Assembly: GCF_002933335.1 (NCBI RefSeq)
Contig: NZ_PDKS01000002.1
Location: forward strand, 86,734 to 150,733
From: Candidatus Pantoea edessiphila
Lineage (GTDB): Bacteria; Pseudomonadota; Gammaproteobacteria; Enterobacterales; Enterobacteriaceae
Direction of reading: 5' to 3'
Length of the DNA stretch: 64,000 bases
The first letter of the stretch is position 1. The number at the start of each line of letters is the position of its first letter. The position numbers and the translations under genes were made by a program. Below are positions 33,100 to 44,478 of this stretch, one piece after another. The notes below the pieces were generated by a model. That model had not been told where the DNA came from. It did not search any database and worked only from the letters and a program-made list of their open reading frames with translations.

Positions 33100-33576
33100 T
33101 TAAAGGTATTCAACGTTTAAAATTTTATATTTTACATCACCACCTGGGGTTTTTATCATTGCAATATCATTAGATTCTTTGCTAATTAAACCACGAGCCA
33201 TAGGTGAATTTATAGATATCAAGTTCTTTTTAAAATCAGCTTCATCATCACCTACAATTCTATAGGTAAATTTCTCATCTGTACTAATATTAAGTACACT
33301 TACTGTTGAACCAAAAATTACCCGTCCCGTTTTTGGTAATTGAGTAATATCAATTACTTGAGCATTAGAGAGTTTTATTTGAATCTCTTTAATGCGATTT
33401 TCACAAAATCCTTGTTCTTCTCGAGCTGCATGATACTCTGCATTTTCTTTCAAATCTCCGTACTCACGTGCTTCAGCTATAGAAGCAATTATGCGTGGAC
33501 GTTTTACAGTTTTTAGCTCATTTAGTTCTTGTCTTAATTTCTCAACACCTGTTAAAGTCATTGGAATTTGATTCAT
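33100..33576 (-). CDS. greA: Transcript cleavage factor GreA
   Basis: Rescues backtracked RNA polymerase by stimulating cleavage of the nascent RNA 3' end. The 158-aa product matches E. coli length. The N-terminal coiled coil carries the acidic tip in [21 protein letters not shown]. The C-terminal FKBP-like domain ends with [28 protein letters not shown] terminator follows. dacB, the usual upstream neighbour, is missing. Confidence 0.96.
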   Translation of the reverse strand: MNQIPMTLTGVEKLRQELNELKTVKRPRIIASIAEAREYGDLKENAEYHAAREEQGFCENRIKEIQIKLSNAQVIDITQLPKTGRVIFGSTVSVLNISTDEKFTYRIVGDDEADFKKNLISINSPMARGLISKESNDIAMIKTPGGDVKYKILNVEYL

Positions 33577-34341
33577 TTAATAATTTCCTCGTCTTCTTTA
33601 TTTATCTTAATTATTTCTCCTGATCAGTGATTATTGAAGTAGTCTCAAGATTATTTTCCTCTTCCTGAAATTTATTTAATCAATACAAAATTGTATTTTA
33701 AATTAATGCAAACAATATAAGTTAAAATATAAATGTAACAAACATATTAGCTCGTATATATAATTTTTTTAAAATCATTATTTTTAGTGAAAATTATTTC
33801 TAAATAGAAAGTACCCACAAAAAATATTTTTATAAATTTACTTTTATTTTTTATATATAAAATATTGCATAAACAAATAAATATTTTACTAATTTAGTGT
33901 TCAATTTTAATAAAAACTTCATACTGTAATATTTACTTAATTAAATTATCAAATATTTTTATAAAAATACTTATTGAAGAAAAATAAAATATATTGTCAT
34001 ATGCTAAATATGATTTACATATGATATCTTTTCTCATATAATATATTATATGACTAAGGTTGTTTTATTAAAAGAAAGAATACTAAAAGTTACAATTATA
34101 TGAACTTTTAATTCCTTAGTTATCTTAATTACAGCAACATAGTAATAAATTATATTACATAACATAATTTATGCTGTTTATCATTTTTTTATTAATAGTA
34201 ATCTAATTTAGAATGTTTTATATCGCATGCAAAATGATTGAACACACCATGTGATTAATCATACTCGTTGGATAAAATATATTATATATGAGAAAGGAAA
34301 TAAAGAATAATACTACGTTAAGTTGTTCAAACAAAATAAGA
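33577..34341. other. Gene-free gap where dacB would lie
   Basis: About 765 bp of very AT-rich sequence between obgE and greA. E. coli has dacB (penicillin-binding protein 4) on this side of greA. No coding remnant is recognisable in any frame, so the loss is old. The greA promoter should be at the right-hand side of the gene. Confidence 0.5.
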
Positions 34342-35451
<1,110 letters not shown>

Positions 35452-35496
35452 CTAAATTAAATATACATAATTGATTTTTAAATCTTCAAATTAGTA

Positions 35497-35754
35497 TTAT
35501 TCATTAATAATACTAACATATTTTCTATTTTTCGGTCCTTTAAGTTCAAATTTAATGCTTCCGTTTGATAAAGCGAACAAAGTATGATCGCGTCCACATC
35601 CCACATTATTACCAGCATGAAACTTAGTACCTCTTTGTCTAATAATTATATTGCCTGCCATAACGAATTCACCTCCAAAGCGCTTTAGACCTAATCTTTT
35701 GGAGTGAGAATCTCGTCCATTTCGAGAAGAACCACCAGCTTTTTTATGTGCCAA
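35497..35754 (-). CDS. rpmA: 50S ribosomal protein L27
   Basis: L27 reaches towards the peptidyl-transferase centre with its N-terminal tail, helping tRNA placement. The product is 85 aa, the family length, opening [20 protein letters not shown] and containing the conserved [20 protein letters not shown]. No processed N-terminal extension like that of Firmicutes is present. It overlaps rplU by 11 bases, so the two are likely translationally coupled. Confidence 0.97.
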   Translation of the reverse strand: MAHKKAGGSSRNGRDSHSKRLGLKRFGGEFVMAGNIIIRQRGTKFHAGNNVGCGRDHTLFALSNGSIKFELKGPKNRKYVSIINE

Positions 35755-36079
35755 CTTTAAAATCCTCTATTATATTAATATCAGTAATTTTCACTTTAGT
35801 AAACCACTGACGATGTCCTTGTTGTTTACGATAATGTTTACGACGCTTAAATTTAATAATTTTAATTTTTTTATCGCGACCGTGATTGATTATCTCTCCT
35901 TTAACCGTGCTGTTTAAAACAAATGGTGTGCCAATTTTTATTTTTTTATCTTGTGCAATCATTAAAACATCTTTAAATTGAATAGAATCTCCAATTTTAA
36001 AATTTAATTTTTCTAATTGAATAACTTGACCTACAATTGCTTTATATTGTTTACCACAACTCTGAAAAACCGCATACAT
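35744..36079 (-). CDS. rplU: 50S ribosomal protein L21
   Basis: Binds 23S rRNA and neighbours L20. [18 protein letters not shown] and the basic signature [16 protein letters not shown] mark the family. At 111 aa it is about eight residues longer than E. coli L21 (103): the extra tail IEDFKVGT reads through the start of rpmA in another frame, producing the 11-base overlap. Divergent from ispB, as in E. coli. Confidence 0.96.
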   Translation of the reverse strand: MYAVFQSCGKQYKAIVGQVIQLEKLNFKIGDSIQFKDVLMIAQDKKIKIGTPFVLNSTVKGEIINHGRDKKIKIIKFKRRKHYRKQQGHRQWFTKVKITDINIIEDFKVGT

Positions 36080-36272
36080 ATAAAATTCACCTTTAACTAT
36101 TGTTTAGTTATAAAGATATCATGAAAAATTGAATTTTACACAAATAATCAAATTAAAACAATATTACAACTTAATAATACTAAAAAAAAGAAAATTAATA
36201 TTAATATATTGAATATAATTTTGATATATTATATTAATTAATATATTATTCAATCAATTAATAAAATAAAAA

Positions 36273-37244
36273 ATGAATTTAGAACAAATAAATAAACTCA
36301 TACAAAGAGAGATGAATGATGTTAACCAAATAATTATTAGTAATTTGGATTCTAATGTTTCGCTTATAAACAAACTTGGATTACATATCATTAATAGCGG
36401 AGGAAAACGTATACGTCCTATAATTGCAATATTATCTGCTCGTTCTGTTGATTATCAAGGTAAACTTCATATAACTAATGCAGCATTGATAGAATTCATC
36501 CATACAGCTACATTGTTACACGATGATGTAGTAGATAAATCTTGTATGCGACGTGGAAAAATTACAGCTAACATAGAATTTGGAAATTCATATAGTGTAT
36601 TAGTAGGAGACCTGATGTATGCTAAAGCTTTTCAGATAATGGCTAGTATAGGATCAATGAAAATTGTTTCTTTAATATCAAAAGCAATACACATAATAAT
36701 AGAAGGAGAAGTATTACAATTAATTAATTGTAAAAATTTAAATATTTCAGAAGAGGATTACATGAATGTAATTTATAATAAAACAGCATGTTTGTTTGAA
36801 ATAGCAGCACAAAGTTCTGCTATTATTTCAAATGCTGATTCAATAAAAGAAAAAGCACTAAAAAAATATGGCATGCATCTAGGTATAGCTTTCCAATTAA
36901 TTGATGATATTTTAGATTATTGTTCAAATAACAAAAAATTAGGTAAGAATATAGGGAATGATTTAAAAGAAGGTAAAATTACATTACCTTTATTGCATGC
37001 TATAAAAAATAGCACTTCTCAACAAAAAAAGATTATCTATGAATCAATAATAGAAGGCAATAATATTCCGTTTATGCAACCAATATATAATATAATGAAA
37101 CAATATGGCTCATTAGAATGGACTCGCATCCGAGCAGAACAGGAAGCAAAAAAAGCTATATATGCCTTAAATTTTTTACCAAAAAGTCCATGGCGTACTG
37201 CTTTAAAAGCTATTGCTAATATTTCAATTAATAGAAATTATTAA
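36273..37244 (+). CDS. ispB: Octaprenyl diphosphate synthase
   Basis: Trans-prenyltransferase that builds the quinone side chain by adding isopentenyl units to farnesyl diphosphate. The first aspartate-rich motif appears as LLHDDVVDKSCMRRGK and the second as FQLIDDILDY. GGKRIRPIIAIL and the ending SPWRTAL are conserved. At 323 aa it is full length. It is transcribed away from rplU-rpmA and converges with murA. Retention implies the cell still makes a long-chain quinone for respiration. Confidence 0.95.
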   Translation: MNLEQINKLIQREMNDVNQIIISNLDSNVSLINKLGLHIINSGGKRIRPIIAILSARSVDYQGKLHITNAALIEFIHTATLLHDDVVDKSCMRRGKITANIEFGNSYSVLVGDLMYAKAFQIMASIGSMKIVSLISKAIHIIIEGEVLQLINCKNLNISEEDYMNVIYNKTACLFEIAAQSSAIISNADSIKEKALKKYGMHLGIAFQLIDDILDYCSNNKKLGKNIGNDLKEGKITLPLLHAIKNSTSQQKKIIYESIIEGNNIPFMQPIYNIMKQYGSLEWTRIRAEQEAKKAIYALNFLPKSPWRTALKAIANISINRNY

Positions 37245-37283
37245 AAATATAAATGTTCATTTATAATGAATTTAATTAAAAAA

Positions 37284-38540
37284 TTACTTGCTATCTATCC
37301 TTTTTATTACAGCTCCTATGGAAGTTAGTTTGTTTTCTATATTCTCATAACCTCGATCTATATGATAAATATCATCAATTATTGTAGTGCCCTTTGCAAC
37401 ACAACCTGCCAATACTAAACTTACCGCAGATCTTAAGTCAGTAGCTTTTACTTTTGTACCTTGTAAACTATTTACTCCTTGAAAAATAGCATAATTAGAT
37501 CTTATTGTTATATTAGCTCCCATACGTATCAGTTCTGGAATATACATAAATCTATTCTCAAATATGGTTTCTTTGACAATACTTTTACCTTCTGCTACTA
37601 CATTTAACAAACTAAATTGAGATTGCATATCAGTAGGAAATCCAGGATAAGGTGCAGTATCAATGTTTAAGGCTTTTGGGCGACCTTGCATTTTAAGACT
37701 AATCCAATCCACTCCAATTTTAATATCGGCTCCTGCTTCATAAAGCTTTGATAATATAACATTAAGTAAATTGGGTAATGTATTAAAGCAAGTAACATGA
37801 CCTCCTGAAACGGCAGCAGCTATAAGAAATGTACCAGTTTCTATTCTATCAGGTAAAATACGATATACTCCTCCTGATAAATTTGTTACTCCTTCAATGG
37901 TAATTACATTACTACCTGCACCTTTAATTTTAGCACCTATAGTATTAAGAAAATTTGCTGTATCAACAATTTCAGGCTCTTTAGCAGCATTTTTAATTAT
38001 TGTTATTCCAGATACTAATGTAGCTGTAATCATAATTGTAATAGTAGCACCAACGCTAATTGATTCCATAGAAATATAGGCGCCTTTTAATTGGTTATCT
38101 ATTTGAGCTTTTATAGAGTTTTTTTCTAAATTAATTTCAGCACCTAATTTCCTAAGACCTTTAATATGTAAATCAATTGGTCTTTTACCAATAGCACAAC
38201 CTCCTGGAAGTAAAATTTCTCCACAACCAAATCTTATTAATAAAGGACCTAAAGCCCAAATAGAAGCTCTCATAGTAGTTACTGTGCTAAAAAGAGCTTT
38301 ATAGTTATTAACTGTACTGGTATCTATATATATAGAAGAACTACGTTTAATTGTTGCACCTAATTTTCTGAGAATTTGTATGGCAGTATCAATATCACTT
38401 AAACTTGGTACATTTTGTAGCTCTATCGGTTTTGTAGTTAATAAAGTTGCAAATAAAATAGGTAATGCTGAATTTTTTGCTCCAGAAATAAATATTTCAC
38501 CATTTAAACATGTAGGCCCTTGTACATAAAATTTTTCCAT
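37284..38540 (-). CDS. murA: UDP-GlcNAc enolpyruvyl transferase
   Basis: First committed step of peptidoglycan synthesis: transfers enolpyruvate from PEP to UDP-GlcNAc. The active-site cysteine (Cys115 in E. coli) is present in [27 protein letters not shown] at the N-terminus and [12 protein letters not shown] with the catalytic Asp are also present. Length is 418 aa against 419 using ATG 38540; the TTG two codons upstream is less likely. It is followed towards its start by ibaG, as in E. coli. Confidence 0.96.
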   Translation of the reverse strand: MEKFYVQGPTCLNGEIFISGAKNSALPILFATLLTTKPIELQNVPSLSDIDTAIQILRKLGATIKRSSSIYIDTSTVNNYKALFSTVTTMRASIWALGPLLIRFGCGEILLPGGCAIGKRPIDLHIKGLRKLGAEINLEKNSIKAQIDNQLKGAYISMESISVGATITIMITATLVSGITIIKNAAKEPEIVDTANFLNTIGAKIKGAGSNVITIEGVTNLSGGVYRILPDRIETGTFLIAAAVSGGHVTCFNTLPNLLNVILSKLYEAGADIKIGVDWISLKMQGRPKALNIDTAPYPGFPTDMQSQFSLLNVVAEGKSIVKETIFENRFMYIPELIRMGANITIRSNYAIFQGVNSLQGTKVKATDLRSAVSLVLAGCVAKGTTIIDDIYHIDRGYENIENKLTSIGAVIKRIDSK

Positions 38541-38593
38541 TAACAATATACCTAAATTAGGTATTATCTATGATAATACTAATGTATTAATAA

Positions 38594-38851
38594 TTAAATA
38601 TTATTACGTTGTTTATTTTTAGACCATTCTTTAGGGGTATAAGTCTTTATAGAAACAGCATGGATTGTCTTATTTGCTATATATTCAGCTAATGGTTTAT
38701 AAACTAGTTGTTGTTTTTGGACATAATTCAGTGTACTGAATACTTCACCAATAGCTATTATTTTGAAATAATTATCACTGTCACTAGTTACATAAACCTT
38801 TTCTAAAGGTAATGATGTTATTAACAAAGATTGAATATCATTTACTTTCAT
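38594..38851 (-). CDS. ibaG: BolA family protein IbaG
   Basis: BolA-like protein that partners with monothiol glutaredoxin around an Fe-S cluster; in E. coli linked to acid stress. The 85-aa product keeps the BolA core: IQSLLITSLPLEKVYVTSD, FKIIAIGEVF, KKQQ-type QKQQLVYKPLAEYI and the signature HAVSIKTYTPKEW. The conserved His in HAVSIK is retained. Its neighbour is murA, and the mla genes that follow in E. coli are gone. Confidence 0.92.
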   Translation of the reverse strand: MKVNDIQSLLITSLPLEKVYVTSDSDNYFKIIAIGEVFSTLNYVQKQQLVYKPLAEYIANKTIHAVSIKTYTPKEWSKNKQRNNI

Positions 38852-39704
38852 TTTTTTATTTCACTGTAATTTTAAATTATTTCAAATATTTTTAAGTATT
38901 TAAATTGTTTAATATATAAAAATATATCATTTTTAACACTATATAAATAGTGTCCCATATTTATCATAAAATAATAAATAAGCTATTTTATTTATCAGAC
39001 TTGTTTTTAATAAAAAATTTTTACATTTAGTTAATTCCATATATAGTATAATATTGTTATCAGTTAATAATAATATAAAATTTTATCAACAGCATTTTTC
39101 TTGAGTAAAGATTTATAAAGAAATCTCAAATATTATTAATTGATATTGTCTAGATACCCTAAAAATACAATCGAAAATTCTACTTTAAAAAATATAAAAT
39201 ATTCAATAAGCAATTATTGATTAGAAAAATATTTTTATATTTTCACAAAAAATATGTAATCAAGTAATTATTGTAATTAAATTTTTAATATTTAAAATCA
39301 ATACCATACAAGATAGTGTCTGATGTTATATCAAGTATCTACCAGTAATGAAAATATCTTAAAATTTAATTGATTAAGTTATAAATATTAATGATTAATG
39401 ATCTATAATTGGGAGCACTATGTTTTCTACTTTTTATTTAAATTAGCTTATATTACTATATAAAAGTTATATTTTTAATATTTTGCAATTATAACAAATA
39501 CATATAGCAATATAATGTATCTTAATTTTAAGATTATAAGCTCAAATTAAATTGATTTAATCCTTATGTTATTCTTAATAAAATATAAATTGTATATTTA
39601 TAATAAATATAATGTGAATTATCTTAATATAAATAAACAATAGATAATATATATAGTTATATATAAAACAAACGAATTGTTTATCATTTTAAATGATTTG
39701 TAAT
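38852..39704. other. Gene-free gap between ibaG and the lptB remnant
   Basis: About 850 bp of very AT-rich sequence with no recognisable gene. In E. coli the interval from ibaG to lptB contains mlaB-F, kdsD, kdsC, lptC and lptA. None is detectable, so these were deleted or eroded beyond recognition. They could lie elsewhere in the genome. Confidence 0.5.
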
Positions 39705-40366
39705 ATGTCAATATTAATCGCAAAAGATCTAGTTAAAATATATGAAGGTAGAAATATAGTAGACAATATAAGTTTACATGTAAAATCTAGAGAGGTAGTT
39801 GGTTTATTAGGTCCTAAAAATTCGGGTAAGACCACTGTGTGTTATATGTTGATAGGTACAGTACCAATTAGTAAAGGAAAAATAATTTTAAATAAAAATG
39901 ATATAAATATGTTATCTTTATACAATCGCAATCAATTAGGTGTCGGATATCTTCCTAAAGAACCTTCCATATTTCGTAACTTAAATGTTTATAATAATAT
40001 TTTTTCTATATTGCAAATTAGAAATGATATACAAGAAGGAAAACATCATATTTATGCTAATAACTTAATAAAAGAATTACATATAGAGCATTTAATTAGT
40101 AATATGGGAAAAGAATTATTTGGTATTAATAGAAAAATAGTAGAAATTGCTCGTACATTAGCTGCAAACCCTAAGTTTATTATAATTGACAACCATTTGC
40201 AGATATTGATAAAACTGCAATAAAAAACCTAGAAGAAATTATTAATCATTTAACCGAAATAGAAATAGGCGTATTAATTACTTCCCAAAACTGTATTGCA
40301 ACATTGAAAATTTGTAAACGTGCTTATATATTAATTGAAGGAAAAATTATGATGCATTTTAATTAA
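39705..40366 (+). pseudogene. lptB: Decayed LPS transport ATPase LptB
   Basis: LptB is the ABC ATPase that powers LPS transport to the outer membrane. The reading frame follows E. coli LptB from LIAKDLVKIYEG through Walker A (GPKNSGKTT), LPKEPSIFRNLNVYNNI and IARTLAANPKFIIID. One base is then missing: the expected P-F-A continuation lies in another frame (PFADIDKTAIKN to GVLITSQN and KRAYILIEGKI), and the main frame stops at 40223. The signature LSGG reads LFGI, the Q-loop Gln is Lys, and the H-loop His is Gln. The C-terminal 20 or so residues are gone. Together these indicate a pseudogene rather than a sequencing slip. Confidence 0.85.
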
Positions 40367-40540
40367 TTAAAATATTATTTAATATACCTATTTTGGTTAC
40401 TAATATTAAAACTAGTAACCCTAATACTACTGTGATTTATTAATTTTATTTATCGATAACAGATAATGAGGTTTACATTTTTATAACATATATATGATAA
40501 ACAACCATTTAATGGTATCAAATTTAAAATTAATAATACA

Positions 40541-41035
40541 TTATTTTATAATACGCAAATAAGGATGTTTTTTGTTTGGATTTTTTTTGGCATGATCTTC
40601 ATCGTTATTTTTGGTTTCCTTATTAAATCTCTCTTCAATATTTTGGGTGTTTTCTATTAATGACATTTTGATTTTCTTGTGAACGTTCAAATTATTTTGA
40701 GATAACAGTTCATTATTAGACTCAAATATAGTGCCTATACCATTTTCATTAGCATATATTGCTAAAACTGCTTCTATAGGAATATTGATGTGATGTATAA
40801 TTCCATTAAAGCGCGCATTAAACGAAATATTATTATTACCTAAATCTAAATTTTTTATAGCATTTGGTTCAATATTTAATATAATTTGTCCATCAGAAGT
40901 ATATGTAAGTGGTACTTCAACTTCTGGCAAGCTAGTATCTACCAATATATAAGGTGTCAATTGATTATCTACTAACCAAGCATAAAAAGCACGTAATAAA
41001 TAAGGACGAACAGTAGTCATTTTTATATTTTCCAT
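40541..41035 (-). CDS. sspB: ClpXP adaptor SspB
   Basis: Delivers ssrA-tagged proteins to ClpXP. The substrate-binding domain (about 5-115) is well kept: RPYLLRAFYAWLVDNQLTPYI, VPLTYTSDGQIILNI, FNARFNGIIHHINIPIEAVLAIYA. After a flexible linker the protein ends HPYLRIIK, corresponding to the E. coli XB tail that docks on ClpX. Length is 164 aa against 165. ATG 41035 has GGGG upstream. It follows sspA by one base, as an operon. Confidence 0.95.
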   Translation of the reverse strand: MENIKMTTVRPYLLRAFYAWLVDNQLTPYILVDTSLPEVEVPLTYTSDGQIILNIEPNAIKNLDLGNNNISFNARFNGIIHHINIPIEAVLAIYANENGIGTIFESNNELLSQNNLNVHKKIKMSLIENTQNIEERFNKETKNNDEDHAKKNPNKKHPYLRIIK

Positions 41036-41036
41036 A

Positions 41037-41678
41037 CTAACCCCTAATTTGTGAACACATTTCACGTTCAACTTCAGTTAATGAAGCAAGAAAAGAATCC
41101 CGGCTAAAAATACGTTTCATATATTCCTTCAGATCATTACAATACATATCGTTCATATTAATACCTAGTAAAGGTAAACGCCATAGTAATGGAGCTAAAT
41201 AGCAATCCACCAAACTAAACTCTTCACTCATAAAAAATGGAGTATGACTAAATAAAGGAGAAATTTCCAATATTTCTTTGCGTAATTTACTAGAAGCTAT
41301 TGCAGATTCATTACCTACATTGTTTTCTATAATATTCATCATACTATACCAATCACAATTAATTCTATGCATCATTAAACGACTTTCCCCCCTTGCTATT
41401 GGATAAACTGGCATTAATGGAGGATGAGGAAATCTTTCATCTAAGTACTCCATTATTATACGTGATTCATATAAAATTAATTCACGATCTACAAGGGTAG
41501 GAACTGTTCCATAAGGATTGATTTTAATTAGATCTTTAGGTGGATTATCCATTCTAATCTGCTCAATTTCTACATTTATACTTTTTTCGGCTAAAACAAT
41601 ACGTACTTGATGACTAAAAACGTCAGCAGGACCAGAAAATAACGTCATTACAGAACGTTTATTAGCAGCTACTGCCAT
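41037..41678 (-). CDS. sspA: Stringent starvation protein A
   Basis: Glutathione-transferase-fold protein that binds RNA polymerase; in E. coli it represses H-NS-dependent genes and activates phage P1 late genes. MAVAANKRSVMTLFSGPADV, NPYGTVPTLVDRELILYESRIIMEYLDERFPHPPL and EFSLVDCYLAPLLWRLP are near-identical to E. coli. The surface patch PHP (about 84-86) used for RNAP contact is intact. Length is 213 aa. GGAGG precedes ATG 41678. It lies in the rplM-rpsI-sspA-sspB order. Confidence 0.95.
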   Translation of the reverse strand: MAVAANKRSVMTLFSGPADVFSHQVRIVLAEKSINVEIEQIRMDNPPKDLIKINPYGTVPTLVDRELILYESRIIMEYLDERFPHPPLMPVYPIARGESRLMMHRINCDWYSMMNIIENNVGNESAIASSKLRKEILEISPLFSHTPFFMSEEFSLVDCYLAPLLWRLPLLGINMNDMYCNDLKEYMKRIFSRDSFLASLTEVEREMCSQIRG

Positions 41679-41738
41679 TAAAACCTCCATTTATTATTTT
41701 AAATAGGTCTTTCATAAAAATATAAAATTTCTAAGCAC

Positions 41739-41781
41739 ATCAAAAACAAAAAAACCTGCTTAGCAGGTTTTTTTGTTGATG
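41739..41781 (-). terminator. Rho-independent terminator after rpsI
   Basis: AACCTGC and GCAGGTT pair around a TTA-centred loop, flanked by A- and T-runs that extend the stem; outer CATCAA and TTGATG also pair. It sits immediately after the rpsI stop and upstream of sspA, so it likely ends or attenuates rplM-rpsI transcripts. Confidence 0.9.
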
Positions 41782-41785
41782 ATCC

Positions 41786-42184
41786 TCATCGTTTTGAAAA
41801 TTGTGGACTGCGTCTTGCTTTACGTAAACCTACTTTCTTACGTTCAACTTGGCGCGCATCACGAGTAAGGAGACCAGCTTTACGAAGTTCACCGTGTAGC
41901 ATGTCATCATATTTTATTAAAGCACGAGTAATACCATGACGAATTGCTCCAGCTTGACCAGATACTCCTCCACCTTTGACTGTAATATATAGATCTAATT
42001 TATCAGTTAAATTAACTAGATCCAAAGGTTGTAAAACAACCATACAAGAATTTCTTCTGCCAAAATATTCTTCTAAGGATCGTTTATTTATAGAAATTTT
42101 ACCACTACCAGGTTTAATAAATACTCGAGCGGATGAACTCTTTCGACGACCAGTACCATAATTATAGCCCTGAACTTCAGCCAT
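41786..42184 (-). CDS. rpsI: 30S ribosomal protein S9
   Basis: S9 has a long C-terminal tail that reaches the P-site t[23 protein letters not shown], the middle [19 protein letters not shown] and the end [18 protein letters not shown] are all conserved, including the terminal SKR. Length is 132 aa against 130. It is cotranscribed with rplM 40 bp upstream. Confidence 0.97.
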   Translation of the reverse strand: MAEVQGYNYGTGRRKSSSARVFIKPGSGKISINKRSLEEYFGRRNSCMVVLQPLDLVNLTDKLDLYITVKGGGVSGQAGAIRHGITRALIKYDDMLHGELRKAGLLTRDARQVERKKVGLRKARRSPQFSKR

Positions 42185-42224
42185 TACTTTTCTCTATTTT
42201 AAATATCAAAAATTATTTTATGTT

Positions 42225-42656
42225 TTAAATATTAAGGAATTGCAATTTTTGTGATATATAGTTATGCTTATCATTACTTGAATAAACTTTCAATTTACGA
42301 TACATAGCATTTCCTATCTTATTTTTCGGAAGCATTCCCTTAACTGCGATCTTAATTATACGATTAGGAGAACGAATAATCATTTCTTTAAAAGTGGATT
42401 TTTTAATACCACCAGGATAACCACTATGGTGGTAATAAATTTTATTAGAACGCTTATTACCAGTTGTTATTATTTTATCAGCGTTTAAAACAATAATGTA
42501 ATCACCTGTATCAACGTGAGGAGTATATTCCACTTTATGTTTACCTATTAGGCGACGCGCTATTTCACTTGCTAAACGACCTAAAATCTTACCAGAAGCG
42601 TCAACAAAATAACTACCATGTTTAATGGTTTCTTTTTTAGCTGTAAAAGTTTTCAT
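42225..42656 (-). CDS. rplM: 50S ribosomal protein L13
   Basis: Early-assembling 50S protein. The product is 143 aa, with [52 protein letters not shown] and the [18 protein letters not shown] signature. It precedes rpsI in the conserved rplM-rpsI pair. In E. coli L13 represses this operon through its leader; the 190 bp upstream here is too AT-rich for me to see such a structure. Confidence 0.97.
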   Translation of the reverse strand: MKTFTAKKETIKHGSYFVDASGKILGRLASEIARRLIGKHKVEYTPHVDTGDYIIVLNADKIITTGNKRSNKIYYHHSGYPGGIKKSTFKEMIIRSPNRIIKIAVKGMLPKNKIGNAMYRKLKVYSSNDKHNYISQKLQFLNI

Positions 42657-42848
42657 TAAAATTTACCTAAAATATAGATTTGATATGGATAAAACTCTAA
42701 TTATTTTAAGCAAAATATTATATTTTAATTTTCTGCTAATAATTAAACCATTTAGAATATCAGATATATAATAAAAATATTATAATAAGCCTATTATAAA
42801 GAATTAATTTATAAAAATCGAATTTTATTTTTCATATGTAATAAAATA

Positions 42849-43967
42849 TTAATTAGGTGATTGAAAATAATTTTCGCTTTGCATTTCTTCTAAACGTGAT
42901 AAGCAACGTTTATATTCGAATTTTAGATGTGTACCCTGATAGATATTCAACTTATCCGTTTCTGCAGAAACTATTAATTTAATATTATTAACATATAACT
43001 CGTCTATTAATAATAAAAACCTTTTTGCTTCATTCTCGTTATGATATTTCATAATAGGAATATTATGTATTAATATACTGTGAAAAATACGCGATAATTT
43101 CATATAATCATGGTGGCTACGTCCATCACCACAAATTGATTGAAAATCAATTGATAGTACACCATTACTATTACCAAGTACTACTATATCACGATAATTA
43201 ATTCGTATCATAGAATTTTTAAGTTTATTACCTGATAAAATATTGAACATTTTTTCCATATAATTACATGATTTTTCGTTAAGTGGACATTTCCATAAAC
43301 AAATAGATTTGATATGGCGAGTTCTATAATCAATTCCGGAATTCATGTTAATTATCTTAAAATATTTTTGAATGTTTTCAATGGTGATTAACCAAATACT
43401 GTTTTCTAAACATTTAAGATTTAATTTTTCGATATTTATATTAGAAGTTATTATTAAAATAACTTCTCTTTTCAATAGTTCTTGAATTAAAGTATTAATT
43501 ATAATAGCATCGCTATTGTCAGATATATAAAATTCATCGATAAATAAAATATCTATTTTAAATTTTAATTGATGAGCAATTATTAATAATGGATTATTAT
43601 GACCTTGCAACACCTTCATTTTTTCACGAACGTATAATATAAACCTACAAAAATGAAAATGTATTTTGCGATTACTAGAAATAGAGCTAAAAAATAAAGA
43701 TGCTATCCAAGTTTTTCCACACCCTGGTTCACCCCATAAATATACACCTCGTGTTGTTAGCTTTATTTCTTCTCTGTTTTTTTTAGTCAATCGTATTAAA
43801 ATTTTTAAAAATTTTTTGAAATTAAAATATTTAACTCTCTGATTATCAAATAAAGTTTTATAAAATCTATTTAAGATAGTTATAGTTTTATACTGTACTT
43901 CATCGAATTTAAATTGATTTAACAATATTGCTTTTTTATATAAAAGAATTAAAGATAAATTTTTCAT
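42849..43967 (-). CDS. zapE: Cell-division ATPase ZapE (AFG1 family)
   Basis: P-loop ATPase that associates with the Z ring and is needed under stress in E. coli. At 372 aa it is nearly full length (375). Walker A reads WGEPGCGKTWIASLFF, Walker B IDILFIDEFYISD, and the C-terminal part keeps IVSAETDKLNIYQG and KRCLSRLEEMQSENY. Sequence is more diverged than its ribosomal neighbours but shows no break. It keeps the E. coli position between rplM and degQ. yhcB, normally next, is missing. Confidence 0.93.
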   Translation of the reverse strand: MKNLSLILLYKKAILLNQFKFDEVQYKTITILNRFYKTLFDNQRVKYFNFKKFLKILIRLTKKNREEIKLTTRGVYLWGEPGCGKTWIASLFFSSISSNRKIHFHFCRFILYVREKMKVLQGHNNPLLIIAHQLKFKIDILFIDEFYISDNSDAIIINTLIQELLKREVILIITSNINIEKLNLKCLENSIWLITIENIQKYFKIINMNSGIDYRTRHIKSICLWKCPLNEKSCNYMEKMFNILSGNKLKNSMIRINYRDIVVLGNSNGVLSIDFQSICGDGRSHHDYMKLSRIFHSILIHNIPIMKYHNENEAKRFLLLIDELYVNNIKLIVSAETDKLNIYQGTHLKFEYKRCLSRLEEMQSENYFQSPN

Positions 43968-44478
43968 GGTTTCTCTAAATCATTGAAATATTTATTTATA
44001 GATACTAATCATTAAAAAATAATATTATTACAGTAATTATACAAATGCACTTTAGTTATCAATTGGTGTATTTACGTCAACAAATTTAGATTTTTTAATT
44101 AACAAAATTAATATGTTATCATGGTAACTTATATATAGTTGCTTATTTTAATAATTAATATATCAATTATTTTATAATAAAATTTTAAAAAATAATTATT
44201 TTTAGGAAACGGTAAATGATTAAATAATAAAATTATTAGGTACAAAAAATACAATAAATCAATCATTCAATTGACTGATTGCTAAATACAAAAAAAACAA
44301 AAATATTTTAACAAAATAAATGTTTGAAAGGTTCATATAATATGTTAAGTAATAACAATATCAATTAATTACTTATTTATATATATAATTTAATTATACA
44401 TTTAATTACATAAACATTACATTAAAATATTAAATTTTATCTTACACCTTACTATAAAAGCGAGAGAGCGTTGTAGAA
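43968..44478. other. Gene-free gap upstream of degQ
   Basis: About 510 bp between divergent zapE and degQ. It should contain both promoters. yhcB lies here in E. coli; no trace is visible. A purine-rich GAGAGAG ribosome site precedes degQ at about 44461-44468. Confidence 0.5.
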
